This document shows positions 17,953-28,515 of a DNA stretch of 64,000 nucleotides, piece by piece. Every line of letters begins with the position of its first letter. Within the stretch, counting starts at the first letter, position 1. Source of the stretch: Pseudomonas putida. Its GTDB lineage: Bacteria > Pseudomonadota > Gammaproteobacteria > Pseudomonadales > Pseudomonadaceae. Where the stretch lies: positions 3,738,001-3,802,000 of the forward strand of contig CP163498.1 in the NCBI GenBank assembly GCA_041071465.1, given 5' to 3'. Position numbers and translations under genes: made by a program. The notes under the pieces were generated by a model. The model was not told the DNA's origin and made no database searches. It saw only the letters and a program-made list of their open reading frames with translations.

Positions 17953-19183
17953 GGGGTCACCTGCGTTGTCGGGTTGGTTGGGTAGAACAGCTGGCCGCAG
18001 CGGTATTTGGTAGGGCCATTTTCGTCGGACTTGTGCGCGCGGCCGATCATGACTTTGCCAAGGCCACAGGTGAAATCGGAATTTGACTCCTTGACTTCCT
18101 TCTCCCAATCACCGGGTACGACGATCATTTTGTTTTCGACAGCTTCCGTGTCTTTGTAAAGCGTGGCGCAGCGGTAGGTGGTGTACCCAGTTTCATCGCC
18201 TTTATGGCCGCGCCCGACCATCACGCTGTCCGTCGGGCACGTGAAGTAAATGGGGTCGACCTTATCTTTGTTGTAAGTAACGGCTTCTGTACAGCTTTTG
18301 TCGGGCTGTTTTTCGCTCGTGCTTTCAGGTTTGCGCCTGCCACATTCAGAGATCCTGGCGGCGGTATAATCCTGTTTAATCACAATCTTCACCTTCCCAT
18401 CGCCTTTCACGGTCTGGCAGGTGTATTTCGTCCAGTCATCTTTATGATCACCGTGTTCATCGCCACTGTGCGCACGGCCGACCATGACTTCGTCGCTTGC
18501 GCAATCAAACTCGTGGTCGTGTTCTTTTTCTATCGTGGTGGTCGTCTTTTCGCCCAAGGGCACAGGCGTGAGTGTTGGTGTGTTGGAGTCTTCGGAAATG
18601 TTTATTTGCAGGCAACTCAGTTTCCTAGTGATTCTTCCTGCGTCATTGTGGGTTTTGGCGGCCAGTTTGAAACCGACAGGTTTTTCGCCGGCATCGTTGG
18701 TGTAGTCAATGTATTTGCCTACCTCGAACTCTGTCAGGCGGTCAATGCCAATTTCAGGGAGTTGCGAGGGATTGCGCGTCGTCTCCAGTCGGATAACGAA
18801 GCTTTTGTTATCTTCGGGGTCGTCCTCTGTGTAAAACGTATCGTCTAATTTCGTGTCGCACAACCAATCATCGGTCAGCAGGATTTCTGCGGAGGAGGGA
18901 ATATCGTGCATCACGATATCGCTGGGCTTGATGTCATAGCAATTACCCACGCCTATCCCCCCGCGCTCCGCCACGGAGAGTTTTAATGTTTTTCCTGCAC
19001 CGGCTGGGGGATATCAATGGTGCAACGGCGTTCTCCAAAGTCTCCGGTTGGCGCTGAAATCAGGGTAATTGTACCTGCGCTGGCATAGGGGGTAATTAAG
19101 CCACAAAAAATGAACGTTAACGTCAAGAGAAGAGGCGGGGATGGGGCGCGGTGGGTACGGCTTCCCCGTGTTGTATTTATCAT
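17949..19183 (-). CDS. Secreted protein with three Cys-framed M-[VI]-G-R-x-H repeats, unknown function (frameshifted in this sequence)
   Basis: About 411 aa when joined. The start ATG 19183 has CGGAG 7 nt upstream and encodes a signal peptide (hydrophobic PPLLLTLTFIFCGLITPYAS). The reading frame breaks near 18991-18995 in an A-run, a one-base deletion, and then stays open to 17949. The C-terminal half has three repeats of the form C-x6-M-[VI]-G-R-x-H-x2-D-E-x-G with a closing Y-x-C (DNA 18411-18509, 18162-18248, 17991-18074). The first repeat has a longer insert before Y-x-C. Further cysteines suggest disulfides in the periplasm or outside. I do not recognise the domain. Coupling to the RHS gene (ATGA) implies a joint role. 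Confidence 0.7.
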
Positions 19184-19435
19184 GGTCGAACTCCGTTGTT
19201 TATTGATCAAGCTGCTGATTAGCAGGCCACTCCTCGCAGGGATGGCCCGGTAACGCTCAGGCTAAAACAGCTGGATTCGGTTGGCACCTGGCATAAATAA
19301 CAGGTAGGGCGCAGGCCCAGCCAAGACGTGCAGTGCCGCCGGGCACGGGCTTGGGCCTAGTATTTTTGCCAGTGGTCGAGCACCGGTTGCAGGCGTAAAA
19401 CTTGGTTCCGGCAAGCCTGATATGGAGTAAGAGCA
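19184..19435. promoter_or_regulatory. Divergent promoter region between the secreted-protein and Ig-like operons
   Basis: A 252-bp non-coding stretch between divergently transcribed genes; promoters for both directions must be here. GGAGTAAGAGCA before 19436 is the plus-strand ribosome-binding site. I see no near-consensus sigma-70 pair and no clear operator. The small open frames here have no support. Confidence 0.5.
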
Positions 19436-21247
19436 ATGATTTCAAAAACGGAAAACTGCGCGATCGGCAGCGTGGGGGAGGGCGCAACTTTCATCCATCC
19501 CAAGCCGGTCATTGAAGGGTTGACGCAGAGCCTTGAAGTGGACCTGGACCGCTTGGGTAGCGACAGCCTCAGCGCCGTTATTCGAGGGGCAGGGCTGAGT
19601 CTCGGAGACCGTGTTTATTCCAATTGGTTAGGGGTGGATCGGGAGGGTGTCCCATTTGACTTGGTCAGGGAGGTCACCCTGGTACAAGACCCGGATAATG
19701 TAGTTTTAAACATAGATAATCGGACCGTGACGAATGCCAGTGGCGGTTATGCGTTCCTGTCGTACCAGGTTAATGATGTGACAGCGCCAGAGTCTATGCG
19801 GCAGTTCTGTTATGTGGGTTTGCGTGGTCCCAGTAGACTACCGGTGGTGCACGTACTGCAATCGCACGGTTTGAAGATCAATAAAGATAAGTTGCAGCAG
19901 CATGCCCACGTGGTGGCGGCTGCTTACCAGGCCATTCAGGACGGTGATCAGGTTACATTGACAGTTCGACGCTTCAGAAGTGCGGGGCAAGAGTTGTCAA
20001 AGCTGGAAAAGCCGTTGCGCCCGGAACAGAAGTTCAACGGTGAGCCGTTGGAATGGTTGATACCCAAATCGGACCTGAATACAGTCGATGTGGGTGGGCG
20101 TCTTGAAATGAGTTATACCGTTAAACTCAAGGACGGTCGCGAACTTGCCCCCTCGCGTACGCAAACGTTCTTGATCAGCGACGCAGAGGACACGGGTACA
20201 CTGTTGCCTGCACCTAAGGTGGGCAATGGTGGTGGTAGCGAAATTGATCCTGGCAACTACCCAGACGGTTTACCGATTATCATCGACGGTTATCCGCAGC
20301 CTGCCGTAGGTGACTATTTGCTGCTGGCCTGGGTGTTGCCGTCGGGCGAAGCCAGCGTGCAAGTTATTCGTCTGGATGAAAGCAGCCTGGTCGCCGGGCG
20401 ATTTTCCCTGCTGATCGAACCGGCACTGTTACTTGCCAGCCTGGGGGCGGTACAGGTTTTTTACCAGTACGCGCGTGAAGGCGCCTCGTTGACGTCAGAC
20501 GCAGTGCCACTAGACGTGACGGCGCCTCGCGCAGTGCCTCCCATGCCTACTGTCAGGGGCAGCACAAATGCCGGTGCGGCAGATGAATATAATATTAATG
20601 CCTGGGATATCAGGAGAAATGGGGCCTACGTCCTCATCCCCAGCGAAGCCGATCTGCGCCCGGATGAACACGTTGAAGTGCACTGGCAAGGCGACCCGAA
20701 CGGTGGCCGAACAATCATTCAATACCCAGATGCGGAAGGCCCGTTGGTATTCAACGTGCCTGCCGAGTTTGTCCCGGCCAATATGGGTGTCACGCCGCCC
20801 AAGCGGTTCGAAGTTTTTTATCGGATAGTGGAAACGAATACAGGGCTTCATTGGGATAGTAAAGCGGTGAAGTTGCTGGTGTTGCCGGTGGATGAAACAC
20901 GGTATGAACCTATTGATTGCCCGGATGCAAACGCCGATGAAGAGCTGGTGTTGGTGCCCGCGGGTGGCAGGCTGAAGTTGGAACCCTGGTTATTTATCAA
21001 GAAAGACCAGCTACTGAGCATTCACCTTAGTGGTATAGGGGCTGGGTCGGTACCGGTAACGGAAGTGTTGCGCGATCAGGTGCCGGTTACCGAGTTGCAG
21101 GTGAAAGAGGGTGTAGACGATTTACTGACTCATGAGCTGTTGAGCAAGCTACAGCCGGACCAAAAATTTTTGGTTTGGGCCAGTGTCAGTTTCGATGGCG
21201 TCCAATGGACGGACTTTCCGAAACTAGACCTGACGCTCAAGGTATGA
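19436..21247 (+). CDS. Multi-domain Ig-like repeat protein, unknown function (603 aa)
   Basis: No named family recognised and no signal peptide or membrane helix seen. The sequence reads as four to five beta-sandwich modules of 90-120 residues, each with a central hydrophobic W or L strand (LLLAWVLPSGEASVQV, VEVHWQGDPNGG) and a closing aromatic strand (QVFYQYAREGA, FEVFYRIVETNTG). The last 95 residues, ending VSFDGVQWTDFPKLDLTL, match the end of the 487-aa protein at 32939. It heads a plus-strand run with the 995-aa orphan and the second RHS gene. A binding or accessory role with RHS is inference. Confidence 0.72.
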   Translation: MISKTENCAIGSVGEGATFIHPKPVIEGLTQSLEVDLDRLGSDSLSAVIRGAGLSLGDRVYSNWLGVDREGVPFDLVREVTLVQDPDNVVLNIDNRTVTNASGGYAFLSYQVNDVTAPESMRQFCYVGLRGPSRLPVVHVLQSHGLKINKDKLQQHAHVVAAAYQAIQDGDQVTLTVRRFRSAGQELSKLEKPLRPEQKFNGEPLEWLIPKSDLNTVDVGGRLEMSYTVKLKDGRELAPSRTQTFLISDAEDTGTLLPAPKVGNGGGSEIDPGNYPDGLPIIIDGYPQPAVGDYLLLAWVLPSGEASVQVIRLDESSLVAGRFSLLIEPALLLASLGAVQVFYQYAREGASLTSDAVPLDVTAPRAVPPMPTVRGSTNAGAADEYNINAWDIRRNGAYVLIPSEADLRPDEHVEVHWQGDPNGGRTIIQYPDAEGPLVFNVPAEFVPANMGVTPPKRFEVFYRIVETNTGLHWDSKAVKLLVLPVDETRYEPIDCPDANADEELVLVPAGGRLKLEPWLFIKKDQLLSIHLSGIGAGSVPVTEVLRDQVPVTELQVKEGVDDLLTHELLSKLQPDQKFLVWASVSFDGVQWTDFPKLDLTLKV

Positions 21248-21374
21248 AGGTGAGCGTTGTCGGGATGCGCTCGGTTATTTGCCGTGTTGAAACAGTGAAG
21301 GAACGGCCACTTAAAGCGGGCCGCTTGAATTTATTTGCAGGGCTGAACAGGCTCGATGAAGCGAGGGATTGGTC

Positions 21375-24362
21375 GTGACAAACCTTACTAAAGAACAGAT
21401 ACTCCAGCAGCTGGCTGGCGGCACGGTCATGGCGGGTTGGTCTGCTATTGCCCAAGTGGGGCGAGATCAGATCAACCAGTTATTGTCGGACCAGTGGCTA
21501 CAAAGCTATACCAATCAAACGTTCATCGAACCCATGAGCATGGCGTTTGACCTGGACGAGGGCGGCCAGTTGCGTGGCGAGTTTCGCAACCTGGTATTTG
21601 GCCCGCCACAGCTGTATTTCGAAGAGGCCAACTTGCTGTCGGCCGTCACGACCGTGCGAATGACCCTGCTCTCGGGCGATTACATTCAGCATGCTTATTT
21701 GCCGGGCAGCCCGCCTGTACTGTTGCGGGCTCACAGTGTGAATGAGGCCATGCGCTATGCGGTCAGCGCGCACATAGAGCTGAAACTGCAGCAAAGCGTG
21801 AGCGGGCAGTATACCCAATTGGTGCTGGCGCTTTCAGATGCCCGGACCGATACGCTGCAATGTGACCTGGGTACCACCGACTATGCATCGAAACAGATAG
21901 GCAAAGCGGTTTACGACCATTGGCTCAACCAACCTAGCGCTCGCCAGGTCTATACCTTGGTCGAGTTCGATGGCGAAGATTACGCGTCGATGTCGCCCAA
22001 GAGCATCAAGGTTTTGACCCAGAGGGCACCTTGGGGGGCCAAGACAGACAAACTGTTCAAGGACAAGGCCGCTAGCGAAGGCGATGGCGCGGTGGTGTTG
22101 ATGATGCAGTTACGCTCGCATCTGCTGCAGGGCACGCTTCCGCAACCCGGCAACAACTTCCCCTATCTAAGTCCCGGCACAGCCGCCACAGGGGCCGAGC
22201 ATTCATGCTCGCTGTTGCTTGACCCAATCAACGATCGCAAGCGTGGCGAGCCATTGGCTCAGGTACTCAGGCCGGTACGGATACCCAACGCGTATCGCTA
22301 CACGTACGAAGACGCTGACAAGTACGAGCCAGCCGATGTGGTCGGCTTTGGTCAGATTTCGCCCACAGAAAACACCTACCGGGTAGACCCAGCCACGGCA
22401 AGTACCGTGGCGCAGGGAAGCGTGCCCTTCGCGCTCAATGGGGTTACGCCCGTCACGGCGTGGGCAACCGCTAACCTGAGGAGTGTTTCTGCCAGTGGCA
22501 CAATTAGCGCCGCCGGCATTTATTCGTCGGGCGATGCAGATCGGTTCATCGCCGATAGCCAGGTTTCGGTGGTGACGGGGCAGTACCTGGATGGCAGTGG
22601 CAGTGAGCAGTCACGTAGTGCGGTGGTGGTCGAGCACGTCAAGCCGGTGCAGATATCCCCTCGAATCATGGTCACCGGCGCCAATGGAGTGCCGATCGAA
22701 CTGTCTGCCTCAAGCGTGAATGGCGGTACCCTTAAGTGGGATAAGATCGATACACCGCAAGCATTACGCGCTTCACGAGGACCGGGACGGGCCGGTAACC
22801 TCGACAAGCGCGACCACAGCAGCGCATACGAGTTGGACCTGGGCAGGTTGGAAGACCTGGGTAATGGCAAGGCCCGTTTCACGCCGGCAATGATCGAACC
22901 AGGTAAACCCGAAATCCTGTTCCAGGTCATTCGCGTCACGGATACTCGAACGAACGCCTATGCCGAGGCGACAGTGGTAATCGTGAACTGGCCCCAGCGC
23001 TATTTTGTCGAGCCATTCTATGTGGCGGGCTACAAGCCCAACGCCACCGTGCCATTCAAAGTCACGGATGCGCCCAGCGACCTGACGTGGCATGTGTTTG
23101 GAGAAGGTGATGTAGACCAGAACGGTGTCGATACCCCCCCCGAGAACGCCCAATTGCCGGTTACCGTAGTAATGGCCGATTACAATGACTCGCGGAACGG
23201 GTACGCAATCATCGAACACCGACCGGTCGCAACCGCCGCACCCGTGGCCAGTAGCTGGGATGGCCTTCTCAGGTTTGCCGTCGAACTGCTCAGCGTTGGC
23301 AAATGTTTTGCCAACGGTATGCAGCAGATTGAAGTAAGAATAACCATCGAGACAAAAGTTGATAGGCCGGGGGTTATTTCGCCACCGATCAGCGATAAAG
23401 AACTCGCCAGCCTCAAACTGTACAACGTTGAGGGCGGCAAGGTGCTTGAATTCCTACCTGACGGTGAAGAAGGCCTTGAACCAGGCGACGGCCCTAAAAA
23501 TTGGGTCGTGAATAATAGTGCCAATCGGGTGGGATCACGTACTCAGGTTATGCAGGGCAGCGCGCGAGGGGAAGACAGTACCCGATACAAGCGGTTTTTC
23601 CTGCAGAGTACCGCCGTTGGCACGCTGGAAGTGGCTGCCCAGTTCAAAGGTGACGATAATGCAGTCTATCGCTCTACCGATTACGTCGACGGTACCCAGA
23701 AAGTAACGGTGGTTGCTGAGTCCGTGCCTGTTTTTTCCAGGGATGCCTACACGTTCACGCGTGTCCCGGTGAAAGGCTGGGAAGGCGTGGGTGATGAAGA
23801 CTTTCACAAGGTAGACGATACCACCGACTATTGGATACTGGCGGGAGCAAAAGATGATGCCTTCCAGACACTGAAGTTTCTCAGGCTGAAGTTCGAAGAC
23901 GACAGCCCCGTGTCGACGATGCGCTGGGAGTCTGATCAGCGAAGGGAAAAGTACTGCAGTTTTACCGGTTATGCGTTCACCCCATTTGTTCGTGAGAACA
24001 GCCAGCTCGGTAACGAAACAGACAACCCAGAGGACCCTGAAAAATACCTTGTACATGACGGCTTGTTGCAGGCGTTGGTGCAATACCAAACCCAGCTCGA
24101 TACCTATTTGGATACAGAGCTGCTTGATGACTATAAAGCTGCGGCGGGCGACGTTTGTTTTGCTCTGCACCGGGTATCGGACCTGCCTATTATTTACGAC
24201 AAAGAAAACCCCATTGAAAGGCAGTGGCGAGCCGAACTGGAAAAGCCCTTGTCGTTCCGCCTGATGGATCAGAACGGTAATTGGCATAAGCTCAGGGTTT
24301 CATTCCATTTGGCGAATGGTCTGCAGGGTAGTCGCGACAAGCTGACTTACGCGATCAACTAA
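21375..24362 (+). CDS. Large orphan protein (995 aa) encoded between Ig-like and RHS genes
   Basis: I do not recognise this protein. The start is taken as GTG 21375, 7 nt after GAGG; a TTG at 21369 is too close to that site. The first 60 residues are helical (TKEQILQQLAGGTVMAGWSAI). The rest is mostly beta-rich, with an Ig-like or invasin-like stretch at about 400-560 (SVSASGTISAAGIYSSGDAD, then VMVTG-like and ITDTRTNAYAEATVVIV-like strands). The final 150 residues contain several Asp/Glu-rich segments. There is no signal peptide or transmembrane segment. It is 127 bp after the 603-aa gene and 27 bp before the second RHS gene, so probably one operon. Confidence 0.75.
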   Translation: MTNLTKEQILQQLAGGTVMAGWSAIAQVGRDQINQLLSDQWLQSYTNQTFIEPMSMAFDLDEGGQLRGEFRNLVFGPPQLYFEEANLLSAVTTVRMTLLSGDYIQHAYLPGSPPVLLRAHSVNEAMRYAVSAHIELKLQQSVSGQYTQLVLALSDARTDTLQCDLGTTDYASKQIGKAVYDHWLNQPSARQVYTLVEFDGEDYASMSPKSIKVLTQRAPWGAKTDKLFKDKAASEGDGAVVLMMQLRSHLLQGTLPQPGNNFPYLSPGTAATGAEHSCSLLLDPINDRKRGEPLAQVLRPVRIPNAYRYTYEDADKYEPADVVGFGQISPTENTYRVDPATASTVAQGSVPFALNGVTPVTAWATANLRSVSASGTISAAGIYSSGDADRFIADSQVSVVTGQYLDGSGSEQSRSAVVVEHVKPVQISPRIMVTGANGVPIELSASSVNGGTLKWDKIDTPQALRASRGPGRAGNLDKRDHSSAYELDLGRLEDLGNGKARFTPAMIEPGKPEILFQVIRVTDTRTNAYAEATVVIVNWPQRYFVEPFYVAGYKPNATVPFKVTDAPSDLTWHVFGEGDVDQNGVDTPPENAQLPVTVVMADYNDSRNGYAIIEHRPVATAAPVASSWDGLLRFAVELLSVGKCFANGMQQIEVRITIETKVDRPGVISPPISDKELASLKLYNVEGGKVLEFLPDGEEGLEPGDGPKNWVVNNSANRVGSRTQVMQGSARGEDSTRYKRFFLQSTAVGTLEVAAQFKGDDNAVYRSTDYVDGTQKVTVVAESVPVFSRDAYTFTRVPVKGWEGVGDEDFHKVDDTTDYWILAGAKDDAFQTLKFLRLKFEDDSPVSTMRWESDQRREKYCSFTGYAFTPFVRENSQLGNETDNPEDPEKYLVHDGLLQALVQYQTQLDTYLDTELLDDYKAAAGDVCFALHRVSDLPIIYDKENPIERQWRAELEKPLSFRLMDQNGNWHKLRVSFHLANGLQGSRDKLTYAIN

Positions 24363-24389
24363 TCAAATGGATTATTTAGGAGGCTTGGT

Positions 24390-27300
24390 ATGTCTGGTAA
24401 AACGGCGTTGCATTCCGGTGCGTTCAATTTCTTGAGTTTCATCAGTAATGGTGTTGATCCGCGTACAGGCCAGTATGGCCTGAGTATCGCGTTGCCTGTG
24501 TTGCGTGGTGACTATCTTGGGGGGGTGGAGTTTCCATTGAGGCTCAGCTATAGCTCGATGGGGGCGGGGGACTTTGGATATGGGCAAGGTTGGGATATCA
24601 ATCTAAGTAGTTTCATCGAGGATGCCTACCCTGCCGGGGGAGGGGCACTTTCGCTGTATACCGGTGAGCGATTTACAGTGGACGGCGTGGAGAGTATTAG
24701 CGAGAAAAAGCTGGACTTTTTCCATTTTCACAAGGATGGCGATGGGCTGTACCGGGTCGAGCACAAGGACACACCACTGACGGAAGTGCTGCAGCCCGTT
24801 AATATCGGTACAAGGAAGTTGATGCTGCCGAAAAAAATCTATGCCGATTCAAGGCGTTGCTTGGAGTTCGTCTATCGTGACAATCCGCAATTGCCAGGTA
24901 CCCCCTGCCTGAGTGAAGTGTTTGATTCAGGTGTGGGTGGGGGCGGCCAGCTCGCCTGTTGTTGATTGAGTACTCGGGCGATATGGTCATCACCTTGTAC
25001 CCGGATCAACCGGAGGCGAGGGCCAGTTACACCCTCAAGTTCAACGGGCGGCGGCTGGAACGTGTGGTGTTGCCCACCGATGAATTGGCGTACTGGGAGT
25101 TTTCCTACCAGCAGGTGCATGGGCAAACCTGTGTGAGCCGGGTGCGAACGCCGACGGGCGCGGTCGAGCATATCGAGTACGGTGTTGACGGTGACCCTGG
25201 CCACAAGCTCCCAGGGGTTGAGCAATATTTGCCGCGGGTCAAGCGCCACCGCATTGTTCCGGGTTTTGGCCAACCCGATACAGTGACCGAGTATGACTAT
25301 TCCACGACCAACTTCGTGGGCAATGGCAGCTCAATCGTCTGGAACAACAATGGCCGCGATAACCTCTACGAGGTGACGGATGCCAACTATTCCTATTGGA
25401 GTAAAACCACCGAGCGCTGCCCAGGACAGGCGGATCGCACCGTCTTGTCAACCTACGACCGCTTCCACCGCAGTGTCGAGGTAAAACAGGTTCAGGGCCA
25501 ATGTGTGAATACCACGGTCAGCCAATACCCTGGCAATCCGGCGGAGCCCTTCATAAAGCAACCTGCGAACTTCCAGCTGGCGAGCCTTTCGACCCAGACC
25601 TGGCAAGTGGAGGGAAATGCGGCGATTGGCAAGGCCGAACACGCTACCACCTATGACGTGTTTGGCAACCTGATAAGCGAAGTGCCCGCCACGGGCGTCG
25701 AGACGTTGTACGAATATTACCCCGCTGCAGGCGAGCTGGGCAGTTGCCCGGCAGACCCGCAGAACTTTGTGCGCTGGCGCAAGAGCCAGACCATTAACCC
25801 ATCATCCGTAGGCGAGGCCGCAACCACGCGCACGCAGTTCGTCTATAAAGCGCTCGACCCGGTTCCGCTGCCCGACGGCACGCCCGACTATATTGCCAAA
25901 CAGTGGCTCGTGGAAAAAGAACAGCATTTTTTTGAGCTGCAAGGTGACGCCAAGGTGCCGGTACCGCTGAGCCATTCGCTTACCGATTACCATGAATCCA
26001 CAGCGGACTTGTTGAGTTATGGGCGGCCAAGCATCACGACTTTCACCATGGGCGACCAGGATACGACCACGTCGTACACCTACACGACAGAGGTCGTGGA
26101 ACACCATCCAGCCTTGGTGGCCACTCAAGTGGTGACGGGCTTCGATCATGGCCAAGCGCTGGAAGACGGCACCCTTCGCGATGTTCAGAAAACTATCGTC
26201 CTGAAGCACTCGGCATTGATCGGTGAGCCATTGTTCAACCGGGATGACAACGATGTGGAAATTGCCTATGCCTATGATCGACTGGCCCGTGTGATCAGTG
26301 AGACCGTTGCACCCAACGATCCCATTTACAGGGCCTATCGCACTTACAGCTATGTGCTGGCGGTTCTTGACGAACCGGCTGTGCAGACGTCGAGCGATGT
26401 CAAGCGCGTAACGACCCGATCGAAACTCGATGGTTTGGGCCGTGTATTCGAAGAGGAGCGTATGGACGCCGATAGTGCCGAAGTATGGCGACGCCAGGCG
26501 TATCGCAAGAGCTATTCGGCTGTTTACAACGCTTACGGCCAACTTGAGGAAGAAACCGAATACGACTGGATGGCGGATGAGGTTTCCGAGCAGGGGGTTC
26601 ACCGTCCAGTCGACCTGCCGTTGACGGTGCGCTATGGCTACGATGACTGGGGCCAGCAGGCGTGGCAAATTGGGCCTGATGCTATCCGCCACGTTGAAGA
26701 GACGAACCCGGTGGGTAACCAGAACTCGGCGTTTATGCCTATCAAGCGCAGTTGGCGGGAGTCAGAAGATCGCGCTGACGCAAGTGGCGTGACCGAAACT
26801 TGGTTCAACCGGTTCGATGAACCCACCCAGGTCAGGCGCTTCAAGTCCAGGGACGATACCGTTGCATACAGCCAACATACCTATCATTACGATGGCCTGG
26901 GGCGTGTGGCCCGGGAAGTGGCGGCCGATCAGTCCGTCACGCTGAGTACTTACGATCCCTTCGGCCGGTTGCTGGAGCAGACCCTCCCCGACAGGTCGGT
27001 GGTAACCCGCCGCTATGCGGACTTCGACAGTGGCGACCTTCCGGCATACATCGGTGTCAATGGCATCGAGCTGGGCACACAAACCTTCGATGGCCTCAAG
27101 CGGCTATACAAGTCTGATACGGGTGGGCGTAAGCGCACTCTGTACTATAAACCTGGGCAAAACCGGCCGGAGAGGGTGTTTACGCCCTCCAAGCAATGGG
27201 TCGATTACGAATATAACCCCGTGTTGGGTGAAGAGCCGCTAAAGCGAGTATCCAGCCGGTTCACGGCTGATTACCAGTACGATTCGGAAAACGCCCGGCT

Positions 27301-28327
27301 GTTGAGCTGTACCGAAGATGGGCAAACCCTGGAAAGGGAGTATTTCAGTACCGGGCAGATGAAGTTGGAGAGGCGCAAGGAGGGCGACGAAGTCTTTGAA
27401 ATGCAGTATGCATTCAGCTACCGCGAACGCATGCTGAGCTACACCGATGTGCTGGGCCAGGTGCAAGACTATGAGTATGACGCGGCCGGGCGTTTGCTGC
27501 AGACCACGCTGGGCTCGACGGTAGCAATGTTCGCGTACGACACGCTGGGCAGAACGTCGGAAATCGCAACGCGTGATGGCGACAACTTCCTCATTACTCA
27601 GTTGGAATATGACGATTTCGATCGTGAGACGCTTCGCCGTTTCGATATGAAGGGTGAGATACAGACGTTGACCCAGCGGTACGATGAATGTGACCGCATC
27701 GTGGTGAAAACCTTGTGGCCAGGGGAGCCGGGAGAAGACCAGCGGCGACAAGCCGAGGTGTACGCTGATCGTGTTCGGGGCAAGGTGTTTCAACCCGCCG
27801 CGTCTGCAGATGTCAATGAGCGGTTGAAAAACATCTACGCAAAGCACAAGCCCTTTAATTCGGGAGCTGGCGGTGTGCTGAACGGAGAAAACTGGCTCAG
27901 GAACGAGGTCTATGCGTACGAGAGTCGCGGTCGCTTGTATGACTATAAATGCAGTGGCGAATTGGCCCCAGTCGACCCGCAAGGGCATGTGATCCGTGGC
28001 CAGGCATTTGAGTTTGATGCCCTGGACAATATTGTGCTGGTTATCACCGAACTGACAGATAAAGACACGGACGCGCCGGGTGAAAATGTGGCCGAGTACT
28101 TCTTCGAATATGAAGACCCTGCGCAGCTCAGCAAAATAACCAATAGCTATGAAGGGTATACAGCCGAGCAGAGGTTGACGTATGACGATGACGGCAACCT
28201 TGAAGACGATGGTGAGGGCATGGAAATGGAATATGACGCCACGGGTAGGCTGAGGTCAGTCGTCAAGGCGGGGGGGACCTCGAACTATTACTATGATGGT
28301 GTTGATCGTTTGAGTGGGCAGAGTTGA
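24390..28327 (+). CDS. RHS/YD-repeat protein lacking core and toxin tip (frameshifted in this sequence)
   Basis: Reads as one protein of about 1312 aa if one G is restored in the G5 run at 24939-24943; the first part ends at 24965 and the second part is open to 28327. It is paralogous to the minus-strand RHS protein: VDPRTGQYGLSIA, ERFTVDGVESISEKKLD, VHGQTCVSRVRTPTGAVEHI and RCPGQADRTV recur in order. It stops at YYYDGVDRLSGQS, exactly where the paralog continues into the RHS core, so it has no DPxG core and no tip. A strong terminator follows 33 nt later, so this end may be natural. It has AGGAGG just upstream of the start. Confidence 0.85.
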
Positions 28328-28360
28328 TCCTGTGCTTGTAGCCTTGCTACCCCTTGAGAG

Positions 28361-28384
28361 CCCGCGCTAGCGCGGGTTTTTTTT
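28361..28384 (+). terminator. Rho-independent terminator after the second RHS gene
   Basis: GC-rich palindrome (28361-28376, six-bp stem with a CTAG loop) followed by eight T. It closes the 19436-28327 transcription unit. Confidence 0.9.
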
Positions 28385-28515
28385 GTTTTGGCCGGTACGC
28401 AGATAATATAACGGCCATGTTGGCAACTGACAAATTTGCCAGTTGTGCGGGGGGAGGATGTGGATTTCAATGATCACGTAGCTGTCCGCGCAGCCCCTTA
28501 TGTTGAGTGTCTAAT

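Noticed and set aside
17991..18509. Short CRISPR-like repeats
   Set aside because: The repetition is at protein level in a coding frame, with divergent DNA and no regular spacers.
19265..19300. Sigma-54 promoter (TTGGCAC)
   Set aside because: The -24 element is partly matched but no TTGC -12 element follows at the right distance.
24930..24950. Programmed -1 frameshift in the second RHS gene
   Set aside because: The in-frame heptamer is T-GGG-GGC, which does not allow full P-site re-pairing, and the same -1 error occurs in many unrelated genes here.
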